64,000 nt of DNA from the NCBI GenBank assembly GCA_964477265.1, contig CAYZDJ010000013.1, forward strand, positions 1-64,000, given 5' to 3'. Below the pieces are notes generated by a model that saw only the letters and a list, made by a program, of their open reading frames with translations, ran no database searches and was not told where the DNA came from. The translations under genes and the position numbers were made by a program. This document shows positions 32,998-45,100 of the stretch, in pieces (position 1 is the stretch's first letter; every line of letters starts with the position of its first letter). This DNA is from CAIVPM01 sp964477265. GTDB taxonomy: Bacteria > Bacteroidota > Bacteroidia > Chitinophagales > Chitinophagaceae.

Positions 32998-34932
32998 TTA
33001 GTTATTATTTGGCAAATGAATGGCTACTAAAGTTCCATTATTTTTTTCAGATTGCCACTCAACAGTTCCTTTTAAAAAATGAATCCTGCTTTGAATATTC
33101 TTTAAGCCAATACCCTCAAATTTACTTTTATTGGCAACATCAAAACCTTTACCATTGTCTTCAATAGTTACGCTTAACCCATCTTCATCTTTTATTAAAG
33201 AAATATCCAAATGGTTGGCCTCACTGTGTTTGATAACATTATTAACACACTCCTGAATCACACGATATAGAACAGACTCTATATTGCTTTCCAGTTTTTC
33301 ATTTAATCCTTCAATATGCAAATCAACCTTTAACACACGCTTGTCTATTTGATTAATAAACTCTCTTATTGCATTTGCCAAGCCATTTTTAAGCAGTGCA
33401 TTTGGCATCATGTTATGGCTTACAGATCTTACTTCCTTGCAGCTATTGTCAACTAAATTTATAACATTATCTAATGCATCTTTTTGTTCAGATGAAAGGT
33501 TAGTAATTTCATTTTGCAAAGCACTCAAATTCATTTTTGCAGCACTCATAGTTTGCCCAACGCTATCATGCAAATCAACTGCAATCCTCTTTCTTTCATT
33601 TTCCTCAGCATTAAGCACAGCCTTGGTTGCAAGCTCTTGTTGGTGCATTATTTCATGTTGTAGTTTCACTTGTTGCTTATGCTTATATCTTCTGTATAAC
33701 AGGTAAATAATAAACGCTGCCAATAGAACAAAAAGTGATGCACCAATAAGCAAATAATCTTTCTTGGTAATTTCAAATTGCTGCTGTTGTATTTGCTTTT
33801 CCTTTTGCAAAGTCTTGTATTTTGTTTCAAGCTGGGCAAAGGTTTCTGTTACATTACTGGTATATAAAGAATCTTTGGTAGAAGCAAATAACTTATAATA
33901 CTCAAAAGCCTTATTAACATTGCCTTGCAGCTCGTATAGTTTAGAATAAGATTGGTAAACATTACTTAATTCTGGTAAACAATTAACAGCTTTTTGTGCA
34001 ATACTTAGTCCTCTGTTTAAAACAGAATCAGCCATAGCAAAATTTTTTGTATCAATATAAATGTCACCCAGATTATTGTAGCAACTTACTGTTCCTTTAC
34101 TATCTTGTAGCTTCATTCTTATTTGCAACGATTCGTTAATTGAAGCAATAGCTTTATCATAATTTTTCGAAGCTACATACAGCTTGCCAATATTGTTTAA
34201 AGCATTAGATAAGTATTCATCATTGTTTAATTCTCGGCAAACTACAATTGCTTCTAAAAAAGTTTTTTCGGCTTGTTTATAATCTTTTTGTAAAAAATAA
34301 ATATTGCCAATATTTACCAATGAGCCTGCTGCACCAATTCTATCTTTAATTTTTTCTTTTATTGACAAGGATTTTTTGTGGTATTCAATGGCTTTATCAA
34401 ACGCACCTAAATTTTGATTAAGAATACCAATATTGTTTAATGAATAAGAAACACCAAAATCGTTTTTTTCTTTTTCAAAAAGCCTCAATGCTTCAAATTG
34501 ATTTTCTAAAGCTTTATCAAACACACCTTGCTTTTGATATACAATTCCAATTTTATTGTGCAGCTTTGCAATGCCTAAATCATCATTTAATTTCTTTCTT
34601 ATTTCTATGGCTTTTTCATACAAATGAATAGCTGTATCATAATTTTCTTTGTCGTAAAAAATAATACCTAAATCGTTGTAGGCTTGTGCAATTGATTTGG
34701 AATAATTAAGCTTTGTGGCTAATTCAATTGCTTTTCTACCGTAGTCAATAGCCTTGTCTCTATCAACATTTCTATACTGCCAGGTTAGTTCGTTATAAGT
34801 AGATGCAAGCAATGTATCTTTTTGTTGTTGGGTTAATTTTTCTAAGCTATCAATAACATTTTGCTGAGACATTGCACCTAAACAAAAAGTGCAAAAAACA
34901 ATGAGTAGAATTTTCTTTTTAATAAAAAGCAT
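32998..34932 (-). CDS. TPR-repeat sensor histidine kinase (HisKA_3)
   Basis: 644 residues. Signal peptide (MLFIKKKILLIVFCTFCLGA), then about seven TPR units over residues 50-360, such as AKLHNKIGIVYQKQGVFDKA and SYSLNNIGILNQNLGAFDKA. A short coiled coil leads to a membrane helix near 392-412 (YLLIGASLFVLLAAFIIYLL). The dimerisation/phosphoacceptor helix carries His in RIAVDLHDSVGQTMSAAKMN, and the HATPase has NGKGF and GIGLKNIQSRI. This is the NarX/DesK-like class that signals to LuxR-type regulators such as its neighbour. The TPRs probably sense a periplasmic partner. Confidence 0.93.
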   Translation of the reverse strand: MLFIKKKILLIVFCTFCLGAMSQQNVIDSLEKLTQQQKDTLLASTYNELTWQYRNVDRDKAIDYGRKAIELATKLNYSKSIAQAYNDLGIIFYDKENYDTAIHLYEKAIEIRKKLNDDLGIAKLHNKIGIVYQKQGVFDKALENQFEALRLFEKEKNDFGVSYSLNNIGILNQNLGAFDKAIEYHKKSLSIKEKIKDRIGAAGSLVNIGNIYFLQKDYKQAEKTFLEAIVVCRELNNDEYLSNALNNIGKLYVASKNYDKAIASINESLQIRMKLQDSKGTVSCYNNLGDIYIDTKNFAMADSVLNRGLSIAQKAVNCLPELSNVYQSYSKLYELQGNVNKAFEYYKLFASTKDSLYTSNVTETFAQLETKYKTLQKEKQIQQQQFEITKKDYLLIGASLFVLLAAFIIYLLYRRYKHKQQVKLQHEIMHQQELATKAVLNAEENERKRIAVDLHDSVGQTMSAAKMNLSALQNEITNLSSEQKDALDNVINLVDNSCKEVRSVSHNMMPNALLKNGLANAIREFINQIDKRVLKVDLHIEGLNEKLESNIESVLYRVIQECVNNVIKHSEANHLDISLIKDEDGLSVTIEDNGKGFDVANKSKFEGIGLKNIQSRIHFLKGTVEWQSEKNNGTLVAIHLPNNN

Positions 34933-35041
34933 ATACTAAAATAGGGAAAATACCATTAACAGGGTATTTTATGAGACGTGTTTTTTTCGTCTGTTTGTAT
35001 TTGAAAAATAAATAATAATTTATAACATAAAAAAATACAAA

Positions 35042-36061
35042 ATGAAAAAGTTAAACACACTACTTGCAGTACTTTTAATCACATTAACTGCTAACGCAAA
35101 AATTTGGAGAGTAAATAATAATAGTGGTATCACTGCTGATTACACAACTGCACAAGCAGCACACGATGCAGCTAGTGCAGGCGATACTATTCACTTAGAA
35201 CCAAGTGGAACAAGCTATGGCAATTTAACTATGACTAAACGTTTGATTGTGGTTAGTTCCGGTGATTTTATTACTCAAAATCCAGGCTACCAGGTAATGG
35301 CAAACTCAGGCTATGTTACAACTGTAACCATTTCTAATACTGGTGCAAATGGAAGTGTTATAATGGTAAAATTCTCTGACAATATCAATATCAGCAATGG
35401 AGTTGGCAATTTATTGTTGCAAAGTTGTGCTGCAAGCTATCGTGGTGGTGCACACAATTGTTGTGGTTATGCAGGAAATATAAACATCAACAATTCAGAT
35501 AACATTATTATTAAAAATTGTTTTATAAACAACATCAACTTTACCAATAACAGCAACAATATTGTTGTAACAAATAATATCATTGGCAATGCTGTTGTTA
35601 ATGGTGGAGACTGTGATGGTGTAATCAGCAATAATGTTATTCACGCATATTGGTACCAAAATCAAGGTGGTAATTTTTATAACTGCACTATTGAAAACAA
35701 CATTTTTAACTATGGCGTTCAGGAATCATTTAATAGTTGTTTAGTAAGAAATAATCTTAACAGAACTTATTATAACAACTATCAGTTACCAACAGGAAAC
35801 GGCAATCAAAACAATGTAGATATGTCAACTGTTTTTGTTGATTATGCTTCAGGATATTTAGATAATGGTTTTGTTTTAAAAGCTGGAAGCCCTGCAATTG
35901 GTGCTGGCACTGGAGGTGTTGATTGTGGTGCATTTGGTGGCTCTACACCATTTAAGCTTGCTGTAACCCCACCTATTCCTTCAATATATAAATTAGAAGT
36001 GCCAAGCACACCTGCTGGCAACACAATGAATATTAAGTTTAGTACAAGAAGCAACAACTAA
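35042..36061 (+). CDS. Secreted beta-helix protein of unknown function
   Basis: 339 residues with signal peptide (MKKLNTLLAVLLITLTANA). After YTTAQAAHDAASAGDTIHL, a common opening of right-handed parallel beta-helix proteins, come short repeating strands rich in Asn: NINNSDNIIIKNCFINNINF, NIVVTNNIIGNAVV, and GVISNNVIHAYW. No catalytic residues of a pectate lyase are obvious. There is no T9SS tail. It starts 109 nt from the divergent TPR kinase and lies 113 nt before the giant surface protein, so it may share control with either. Confidence 0.65.
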   Translation: MKKLNTLLAVLLITLTANAKIWRVNNNSGITADYTTAQAAHDAASAGDTIHLEPSGTSYGNLTMTKRLIVVSSGDFITQNPGYQVMANSGYVTTVTISNTGANGSVIMVKFSDNINISNGVGNLLLQSCAASYRGGAHNCCGYAGNININNSDNIIIKNCFINNINFTNNSNNIVVTNNIIGNAVVNGGDCDGVISNNVIHAYWYQNQGGNFYNCTIENNIFNYGVQESFNSCLVRNNLNRTYYNNYQLPTGNGNQNNVDMSTVFVDYASGYLDNGFVLKAGSPAIGAGTGGVDCGAFGGSTPFKLAVTPPIPSIYKLEVPSTPAGNTMNIKFSTRSNN

Positions 36062-36062
36062 G

Positions 36063-36170
36063 AGTTTAAGGTTTAAAGTTTAGAGTTTAAAGTTGATTCA
36101 ATCAAATATTAAACTCTACTGCAACTCATAATGTATAACTCATAATTCTAAACTAAAATTCTAAACTTAA
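36063..36170. repeat. Opposed short tandem repeats upstream of the giant surface-protein gene
   Basis: 36063-36093 holds tandem gtttaag/gtttaaa/gtttaga units. 36108-36170 holds aaactcta, then actcataa and ctaaactaaaattctaaact units of opposite sense. The wording is like the spacers of the ribosomal cluster. The array ends just before the ATG at 36175. Confidence 0.65.
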
Positions 36171-36174
36171 TAAA

Positions 36175-39100
36175 ATGCAACATATTTATAACACATACAA
36201 AAAATGTATAGGGTTGCTTGTGTTATTGTATTTGCTTTGCTTGAATACTATTTCAGCTCAAACCAATATCAGCAAGGTTGAATATTTTTTTGATGCTGAC
36301 CCTGGTTTTGGAAATGGCATTAGTATTCCAATTACAGCAAGCACAAACATAACAGACCAAACGTATACAGTTGATATTTCAACAATCACCAATGGTTATC
36401 ATACTCTTTTTTTAAGAAGTATGGATGATAGCAGCAGATGGAGCATTACAAATGCTAAACAAATATTCAGGGCAAGTATTGGCTCTACATCAAATGCACA
36501 AATTGTAAAGGCAGAATATTTTTTTGATACAGACCCAGGCTTTGGTAATGGAACTTCAATTACGCTAAGCAACTCAAATAATATTGCAGATGCAGTAGTT
36601 GCAATTGATTTAAGCTCATTGGGCACAGGCTTTCATAGCTTTTATATCAGAACCCAGGATGCTAATGGTGTATGGAGTTTAACAAACACACAATCCATTT
36701 TTAAAACAGGAACAAACTCTACAGTTCCCAACCTTGTAAAGGCAGAATACTTTTTTGATACAGATCCAGGTTTTGGAAATGGAGTTGCAATTCCATTTGG
36801 TGCTACTACCAATTTGCAAGATAGTATTGTATCTATTGATTTATCTAATGTTAGCAATGGATTTCATTCTTTCAATTTTAGAACACAAGATCAAAATGGT
36901 GGCTGGAGTTTAACAAACAGAGCAACATTCTTTAAACTTGGTTCTTCAACGTTGGCAAACATTACACGTGTTGAATATTTTATTGACACAGATCCTGGCT
37001 TTGGTAATGCAACTTCAATTCCTGTATCGCAGGCATTAAATATTAATAATCAAACTTACAATTTTGTTAAACCATCAAACTTAACTGAAGGTAATCACAC
37101 ATTGTTTGTAAGGGCAATGGATGGCAACAGTACTTGGAGCATAACAAATAATATTTCATTCTATCACGTTGTTAAAAAATCTGGTAGTGGTTATTGTGTA
37201 AACCTTAATGGAACTAGTCAATATGCTTCTATTCCACACAATTCAAATCTAAATTGTACTAATCAATTAACACTTGAAGCCTGGATTTATCCAACAGCAT
37301 ACAATTCAACTTTCCCAACAGTTATTGCAAAAAATAATTCAGGTAGTTCTTATGAATTAGACTTGAAAAATGATGGTACTATTGAGTTTGAGCTATATGT
37401 TGGTGGTGGACAAAGAGCATTGAATGGTGGCTCAATTTCATTAAACAAATGGACACATATTGCTGCAACTTACAATGGTACTCAAATGAAGATTTACCAA
37501 AATGGAACTTTGGTAGCCACAGCAAATTATTCAGGCTCTATTGGCAGCAATACAAGCCCTGTAACTATTGGTGCAAGAAGTGGTGGTGGTGCTTTGTTTG
37601 CTGGTAAAATTGATGAAATAAAAATATGGAATGCTGCATTAACACAAACACAGTTAAGGGATAGAATGTGCCATAAGCTAAGCCTTAATGATGCTTTGGT
37701 TGGCAGTTTAATGAGCTATATAAATTGTGATGAAACAAATGCAACTAGTATTTATGATTTTACTGATAGTTTAAATCACGCATCATTAATTGGTAGCCCA
37801 AGTAAAGTTTTAAGTGGTGCACCTATTGGTGATACAAGTGTTTATACTTATGTAACATCAGGCTTGCCTACTAAACTTATAAGTGCAAGTAATCAGGATA
37901 GTATCAATATCAATTTTACAGCTGGTAGTTATTCTGGTGAAGGGGGTGTTCATCTTTATGCAGTAAATAGCAAACCTAATAACAACAGTGGTTTGGGTGG
38001 TATTGCATTAAACAATGACAGATATTTTGGTGTGTTTGCTGCTAACATTTCAAACCCAACTTACACAGCTAATTATTATTATGCTAGCAATCCATTTATT
38101 ACTGGTGTTATGCCAAATGAATTGGGTTTATTTAAACGCAATGATAATAGCGTTACAAGCTGGACTAACAGCAATGCTAATTTGAATACATCAAATAATA
38201 GTTTAGAAGTAACTGGTCAAAGCACAGAATATATTTTAAGCAATTGTGCTGTTGCAGTTGTGCCTGTTATTAACGTTAGCAGAACATTACCAAATGTGTG
38301 TGATGTAACAGTTGCAAACTTTAGTGCTACTATAACAGATGGTGGCAGCAATCCACAATATCAATGGAAGTTGAATGGCAACAATGTTGGCACAAATACA
38401 AACACATATAGCAATAGTGCTTTGGTAAATGGAGATAGTGTGTGGTGTATGCTTACAAGCAATGCAAGTTGTGTTAATACACCAACTGTCAGTAGCAATA
38501 AAGTAATAACAGTTTATCCAACTATCACTACTGAAAACATCAATGTTTTTGGATGTTTTACTGCAACATACAATAGCAATACATATAATGCAAGCACAAG
38601 CTTTATTGATACAGTAAGAACTTATCAGGGTTGCGATAGCATCTTTAAAAATGTAAGCATTACAGTTTATACAAATGCTGTAACCTATGACACAGTAAGA
38701 GTTAGTGGTTGCAACAGTGTTTTATACAATAGTGTTACTTACGCAAGTTCAACTGCATTTACAGATACTGTAAGAACTGTTGCTGGTTGCGATAATATTT
38801 ATCGCAGAATAATTATTACCGTTTATAACATAACACCAACTATTCAAAACAATACTGTGTATGGATGTGGTAGTGCAACTTTCCATAGTGTTACTTACGC
38901 TTCAAACACTCTGGTAAAAGACACGTTGAAAGCTGTTAGTGGTTGTGATAGTATTTACATTCACACACAAATTACAATTATAAATCCTGTAACACAAAAT
39001 GTATCATTGTTGGGTTGTGGAAGCTATACTTACAAATCTGTTACGTATAATAATTCTACATTCTTAGTAGATACATTACATAGTATCAGTGGTTGTGACA

Positions 39101-42100
39101 GTGTTTATAAAAATATAACAATAACAGTTATCCGTCCAATTACATTGTATCATACATTGTCTGGATGCAATAGCGTAAACTATAATAGTATTAACTACAC
39201 CAGTTCAACAACTGTGCACGATACAATTATAAGCAGTTTAGGTTGTGATAGTATTTACAATGTTGTTACTATAAATGTTACTACAGTAAACCCTGTTACA
39301 CAAACATTAAACTTCAGTGGTTGCAATAGCTATGTATATAAATCTATAACATATACAAGCAATGCAACATTGCACGATACATTGCACAGCTATCAAGGTT
39401 GTGATAGTGTGTATAGAACCATTAACATTACAATTCACCATCAAACAGTAACAACAAATACTACCAATATCAATGGTTGCAATAATGTTATTTATGGTAG
39501 CAGCAGTTATTTAAACTCAGCAATTTTACGTGACACAGTAAGAAATGTATATGGTTGTGATAGTGTTTACAACATAATTAATATTAATGTAACCATTGTA
39601 AATCCTGTTACTCAAACAATCAATGTGAATGGCTGTGACAGTGCTTTCTTTAATGCAGTAAAATATACTTCATCAACAGTATTGCACGACACATTGAAAT
39701 CATATCAAGGTTGTGATAGTGTGTATAGAACAATTAACATAACTGTACAAGCTAAACCTACTATCAATATAACAGCTAGTGTTAATCCTGTTTGTGCAAC
39801 CAATGCTACAGTTCTTACTGCAAGTGGTGGTGGTAATTATACCTGGAGTCCATCAACAGGATTGTCAAATACAAGTGGGACAAGCGTTTCAGCAAGTCCT
39901 GCAAATACAATTACCTACACAGTTACCAGCAATCAAACCTGTGTGGTAAGCAAAACAATTACCATTACAACTAAGCCTTTGCCTAATGTAGATGCAGGTG
40001 CAAACCAATCTATTTTATTGGGAAGCAGCACAACATTAACAGCTACAGGTGCTGCAAGCTATGTGTGGAATACTGGCAATGCAGCAGATACTACAGCTTC
40101 TATTACTGTTTCACCTACAGCAAATACAAACTATATTGTAACAGGCACAGCAACCAATGGTTGCACTGCTCAGGATTTAGTTAGTGTTGCTGTAAACTTC
40201 TCATCATTATCTGTAAATACCAACAACTATAACTTTGGAAATGTTGTTGTAAACTCAACTACATCTACAAACATAGTTGTTACAAATAATGGAACTTTGG
40301 CTGTAACAATTAATGGCTCATCTACTTCAAGCCCTTATTCATCAAGCGTTGCAAGTCAAAACTTAGCAGCAGGAGCAAGCATTAATATCCCCGTTTCTTT
40401 CAATCCAATATCTACATTGTTCTACACTGGTAATTTAACAATCAATACTTCTATAGGCAACTTTGTTGTTAGCTTGCAAGGAAGAGGAGTTGCACCAGCA
40501 CCAAGTTGGGTAATTACACCTAATAACAGAAGCTTTGGAAATGTTAGGATTGGTGATAGTGCTGCCCAAACATTTACACTAATTAATACAGGCAATATTC
40601 CTGTTAATATTTCAAGCATCACTTCTTCAAGTGCAGTGTTTAAAGGCACTTCAGGTGCTGGCAGCATTGCAGTTGGAGGCAGCACGACTATTACAGTTAA
40701 GTATAAACCTACATCTATTACAACAAATACTGCAACTATTACCATTCATTCTTCAACAAGTGGATTGGCTAATACTACAGCAAGTGTTGATGGAAGTGGT
40801 TATGTTAATAATACGCCACCAACTTTACATTTTGTTTCATCATCACCATATAATGGAACAAAAGGTGTTAATCCATCAGTTGGTTTGGCAGGATTATATA
40901 CTTACAATATTGTTTACAAAAGCAGCACCAATACTGCACCACAAGCTGGTTATCCAAAAGTTGGCATTGATGTAAATGGTGATGGAGATTTTATTGATGT
41001 TGATGAAGGAATATTTTCAATGAGCCAAATTAATGCAACTGCAAACTGGGTTACTGGAGAAGAATATACATTCACTGCAAACCTTGCTGTTGGCAATACT
41101 TACTCTTATCAGTTTTTTGCAAATGATAGTTTAGGAAACCCTGCAAGTGCTGTTAATACAAGCAGAACTAGTGGTCCAATTGTAACAGACCAAACACTTG
41201 ATTTAAGCATTTATGCAAATGATATTTCGTTCAGTGTAGCTCATCCTGCAGTTGGACAAACCTTTACTGTGTTTGCTACTGTGCATAACAATACACCATA
41301 TAGTGCAAGCAATGTAAATGTTAGGTTCTATACTGATAGTGTTTATTACAATCAATTAACCATTCCATTTATTGCAGGCAACAGCACAGAAACTGTAAGT
41401 ATGAATTTCACTTACAACCTTGATGGTTTCTATCCAATAAAAGTTTGGATTGATAGTGCAGGTGCATTGGGTGAAACTCTTGCTCTAAATAACTATGCAA
41501 TTCGTCCAATAATTGTTGGAAACTTTACAGTGCCTGGTGCTATTATTGTTAATGCAAATTCACGTGAACAACACTGCCCAGATGCAATGGTGGTAAGTGG
41601 TAACGCTTACTATACAGGTTTAAATTTAAGTGGTAATCCACCAGTATTGGGTGCTTATGTTGAAGTAAGAGAAAATGGAAATGTAATTGGCACAACATAT
41701 ACAACTACTGAAGGTTTTTATCAAGTATATATTCCACATAATTGTGGTAATGGAAACTACGAAGTAGTAATTACCGATTACACTTTAACAGGCAATAGTG
41801 GAGTTAAAACTTATAGCATTGCTTGTAGTGTAAGTTGTGGCAACAGTTATTCCAATCCAGATTATACACCAAATTATTCTGGTTATACAAATGCAATGCC
41901 TTGTTGTATTATAGCAAGCACACCTTTTGTGCATACTTATAATTTTAAAAATAACAACACATATAAATACACAAAAGATACCATATTGGTTTATGCAGAT
42001 GATACTTTGCGATATACTTATACGAGAGACTCAATATCAGCAGGGCAAACGGTTTCATACAATTCTAATTTTAATTTTAATGTAGGAAATCATACTATAA

Positions 42101-45100
42101 AGTATGTTAGTTCGCATCGTTATAATTATCAAACTATAACTACAGATACAACAAATGGAATTAGTATTATTGTTGTAACAAACATTGGACGAATCAAAGA
42201 CTCAACAAGTGTAAGTTTCTATATTGATTCAGCCAAATCAGATTTAACATTAAATTCTTTTGTACAAACTGCTGCAAAATCCTTTGTGGTAAAGGCTAAT
42301 AATGGAACTTGTATTAATGCTGGAGCAAGTAAGTTGTATATATATGAAGCCAATTCAAATTACGACAGTGCAAGCATTGTATTACTAGACTCAGTAAATA
42401 CAAATGCTGTTGCTGCAGGCAGATGTGGTGATACAAGAGTTGATGTTAACTACACACGTAATAGTTGGACTAATGGTTATCATTACTTAATATTAAAAGC
42501 AGATGGTAGCAATGCTGTTGATGAATTGAATGAAAGTAATAACATAACTAGGGTTGCCATTTATGTACCACAACCAGAAGTTTATGTTGAAAATATTCAG
42601 GCTTCAAATAGCAATGTACACAATGGAGATAAAATAAATTTCATAACCACTATACGAAACACAGGAAGTACTGCTTCAAACTTCAAAATACAATTTTATG
42701 TAGATAATGTACCATTGGGAACTAAGCAAACCATCAGTACATTAAGCAGTAATGCAAGTACAATTTTAAGTTCTGCAATTTATACAATGCCAAATCATAA
42801 TTGTCCATTAAACATTAAAGTTGTTGCAGATGTTGATAATGATTTGGTAGAACTTAATAAAGCAAATAATAAAGATTCAATTGCTTTTGGTAGTGATTTA
42901 ATTTCAGGCAATGGTTGTTATTATCAAGGCTCTGCTTGCAATCCTTATGTGGTTTATATTGGTACAGCTTTAACAATGAATACACCTGTAAGAAATATTG
43001 GTTTGAGAGATGTTGATATTACTGGCGTAAGATTTAATCTTGCTGGTAATGCAATAGGCACAGATAATATTGCAAATATTACTGCACAAACAACAGCCAA
43101 TGTTTCATTAACACATACGTTTAATACAGTGGGAAATTATGTTGTTGAAATTGAGCCTGATTACAACAATGATTATTGTGAAAATGATGAAAACAATAAC
43201 TTAGGTTACATTTATGTTACTGTAACTAGTGCTTTACCAGATTTACAAGTGTTGAGTCATATGATTTCACCAAGCAATTTAAATCCAAATCCCGGTCAAG
43301 CTATAAATGTTGCAACAACAGTTAAGAACATTGGTACACTTGCATCTCAGCCAAGTCTTGTGAGGTTTTGGGTAGATAATGTTCAACTTGGAAATGATGT
43401 TCCATTGAACTCAATTAAAGTAGGTAGAGATACAGCAGTTGCTGCAACAGCAACTTATACTGGCACAAGTGTTGGTCCAAAAATCATTAAGGTTACTATA
43501 CATTATGGAGAAGGTGTAAATGCTGCAGAACAAACATTAACCAATAATGAAGCAACACGTTCTGTAATAGTTGGTGCAGCACCAGACTTTGCAAGAACCA
43601 TTAATGAAGGCATAAAAGCCAATAGAAATAAATATAGAGTTGGTAAACAAATTACTTTATCAAATTATATCAGAAATTATGGTGGTGATAATGGAAGTGC
43701 ATACTTGAAATTCTATTATAGAGATACATTTGGTGTAAGAACTTTAATTGATAGTGTATTCTTCTCAATTAATCATCACGATAGTGCAAGGATAAGCAAA
43801 CGCTGGACTGTTGCAGGTTATGGAAGAATCATCACAGAAATTGTAAATTCAAATCCACAGGAGTTTAATGTGTTGAATAATATTGATAGTGTTGATTTGG
43901 TAATTGATACAACAACACCTTCTGTTATCATAACACCTAACCTAAGCAATGTTTGTGAAGGAACAAATATCACATTCACTGCATCATCTACAAATGTTAT
44001 AGCACCAAGGTATGTATGGAAATTTAATGGAGTATTGACAGGTGATACAGCTGCAACATACACACACATTATAAATATTGGTGATTATGTAAGTTGCAGG
44101 GTTCTTGATGAGGAGCAATATTTAATCACATCATCAAACACAGCACCAACGCTAAGGTTAAAAACATACGGCACAACAAATATTACAAGATGCAGCAATC
44201 AACTACCTTTTGTGTGGAATGGCAGCAACTACAATGTTTCTGGTGCTTATACAAAAACGTTTGTTAATAGTGAAGGTTGTGATAGCATTGCCACACTTAA
44301 CCTTACAGTATTGCAATCAACTTCTTCCACAACAAGAGATAGCATTTTTAGTGGTGGTAGTTATACGTTTAATGGAAACACTTATACAGCAGCAGGAACT
44401 TATACTACACATTTAACTAACAGCATAGGTTGTGATAGTAGTGCCATACTGATATTAACTGTTAAACAAATTTCGAATGGAGGTGCTATAACCGGTGTGT
44501 TTAAATCTTGTTCATTTACAATAACAAATACATTGTATCCACCTGTTAGTCGTGGTATGTGGAGCAGCAACAATACAAGCATTGCAGAGATTGATGCAAA
44601 TGGCGTGGTCACTGCAAAATCAAATGGCAGTATTGTAATAACATACACTTACTTCAGTGGTGGTATTCAATATGTTTCAACAGTAAATTACGTTGTTGCT
44701 GTAATAGCAACTCCAAATGCAATAACAGGCTCAAACAATATTTGTGTTGGGTCTGCAACAACATATACCAATACAACGACTGGTGGCGTATGGAGTGCAT
44801 CTGGAAGAATGAATATTGATGTTATAAGTGGGGTAGCTACAGCTACAAGTGCAGGAAATATAAACGTGTTTTATACAGTTACAAACAACTTTGGTTGCAG
44901 TGCTTCACGCAGTTTAGCTGTAACAATAAACAGCACATCTGCTACACCTACCATTGCATATGCATCTACTCCAAGCCCTCAAGGTAATGGTGGTCTTTGC
45001 ACTAATAAAACATTTACACTTAGAGGCTCACCTACTGGAGGAAGCTGGAGTAGTACAGGTCCAATAAGTATTACAAATGCAGGTGTGGTAACTACAACTA

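Noticed and set aside
40422..40975. Open frames on both strands inside the giant protein gene
   Set aside because: Explained by the repetitive, low-complexity codons of the real gene; no start signals or homology.
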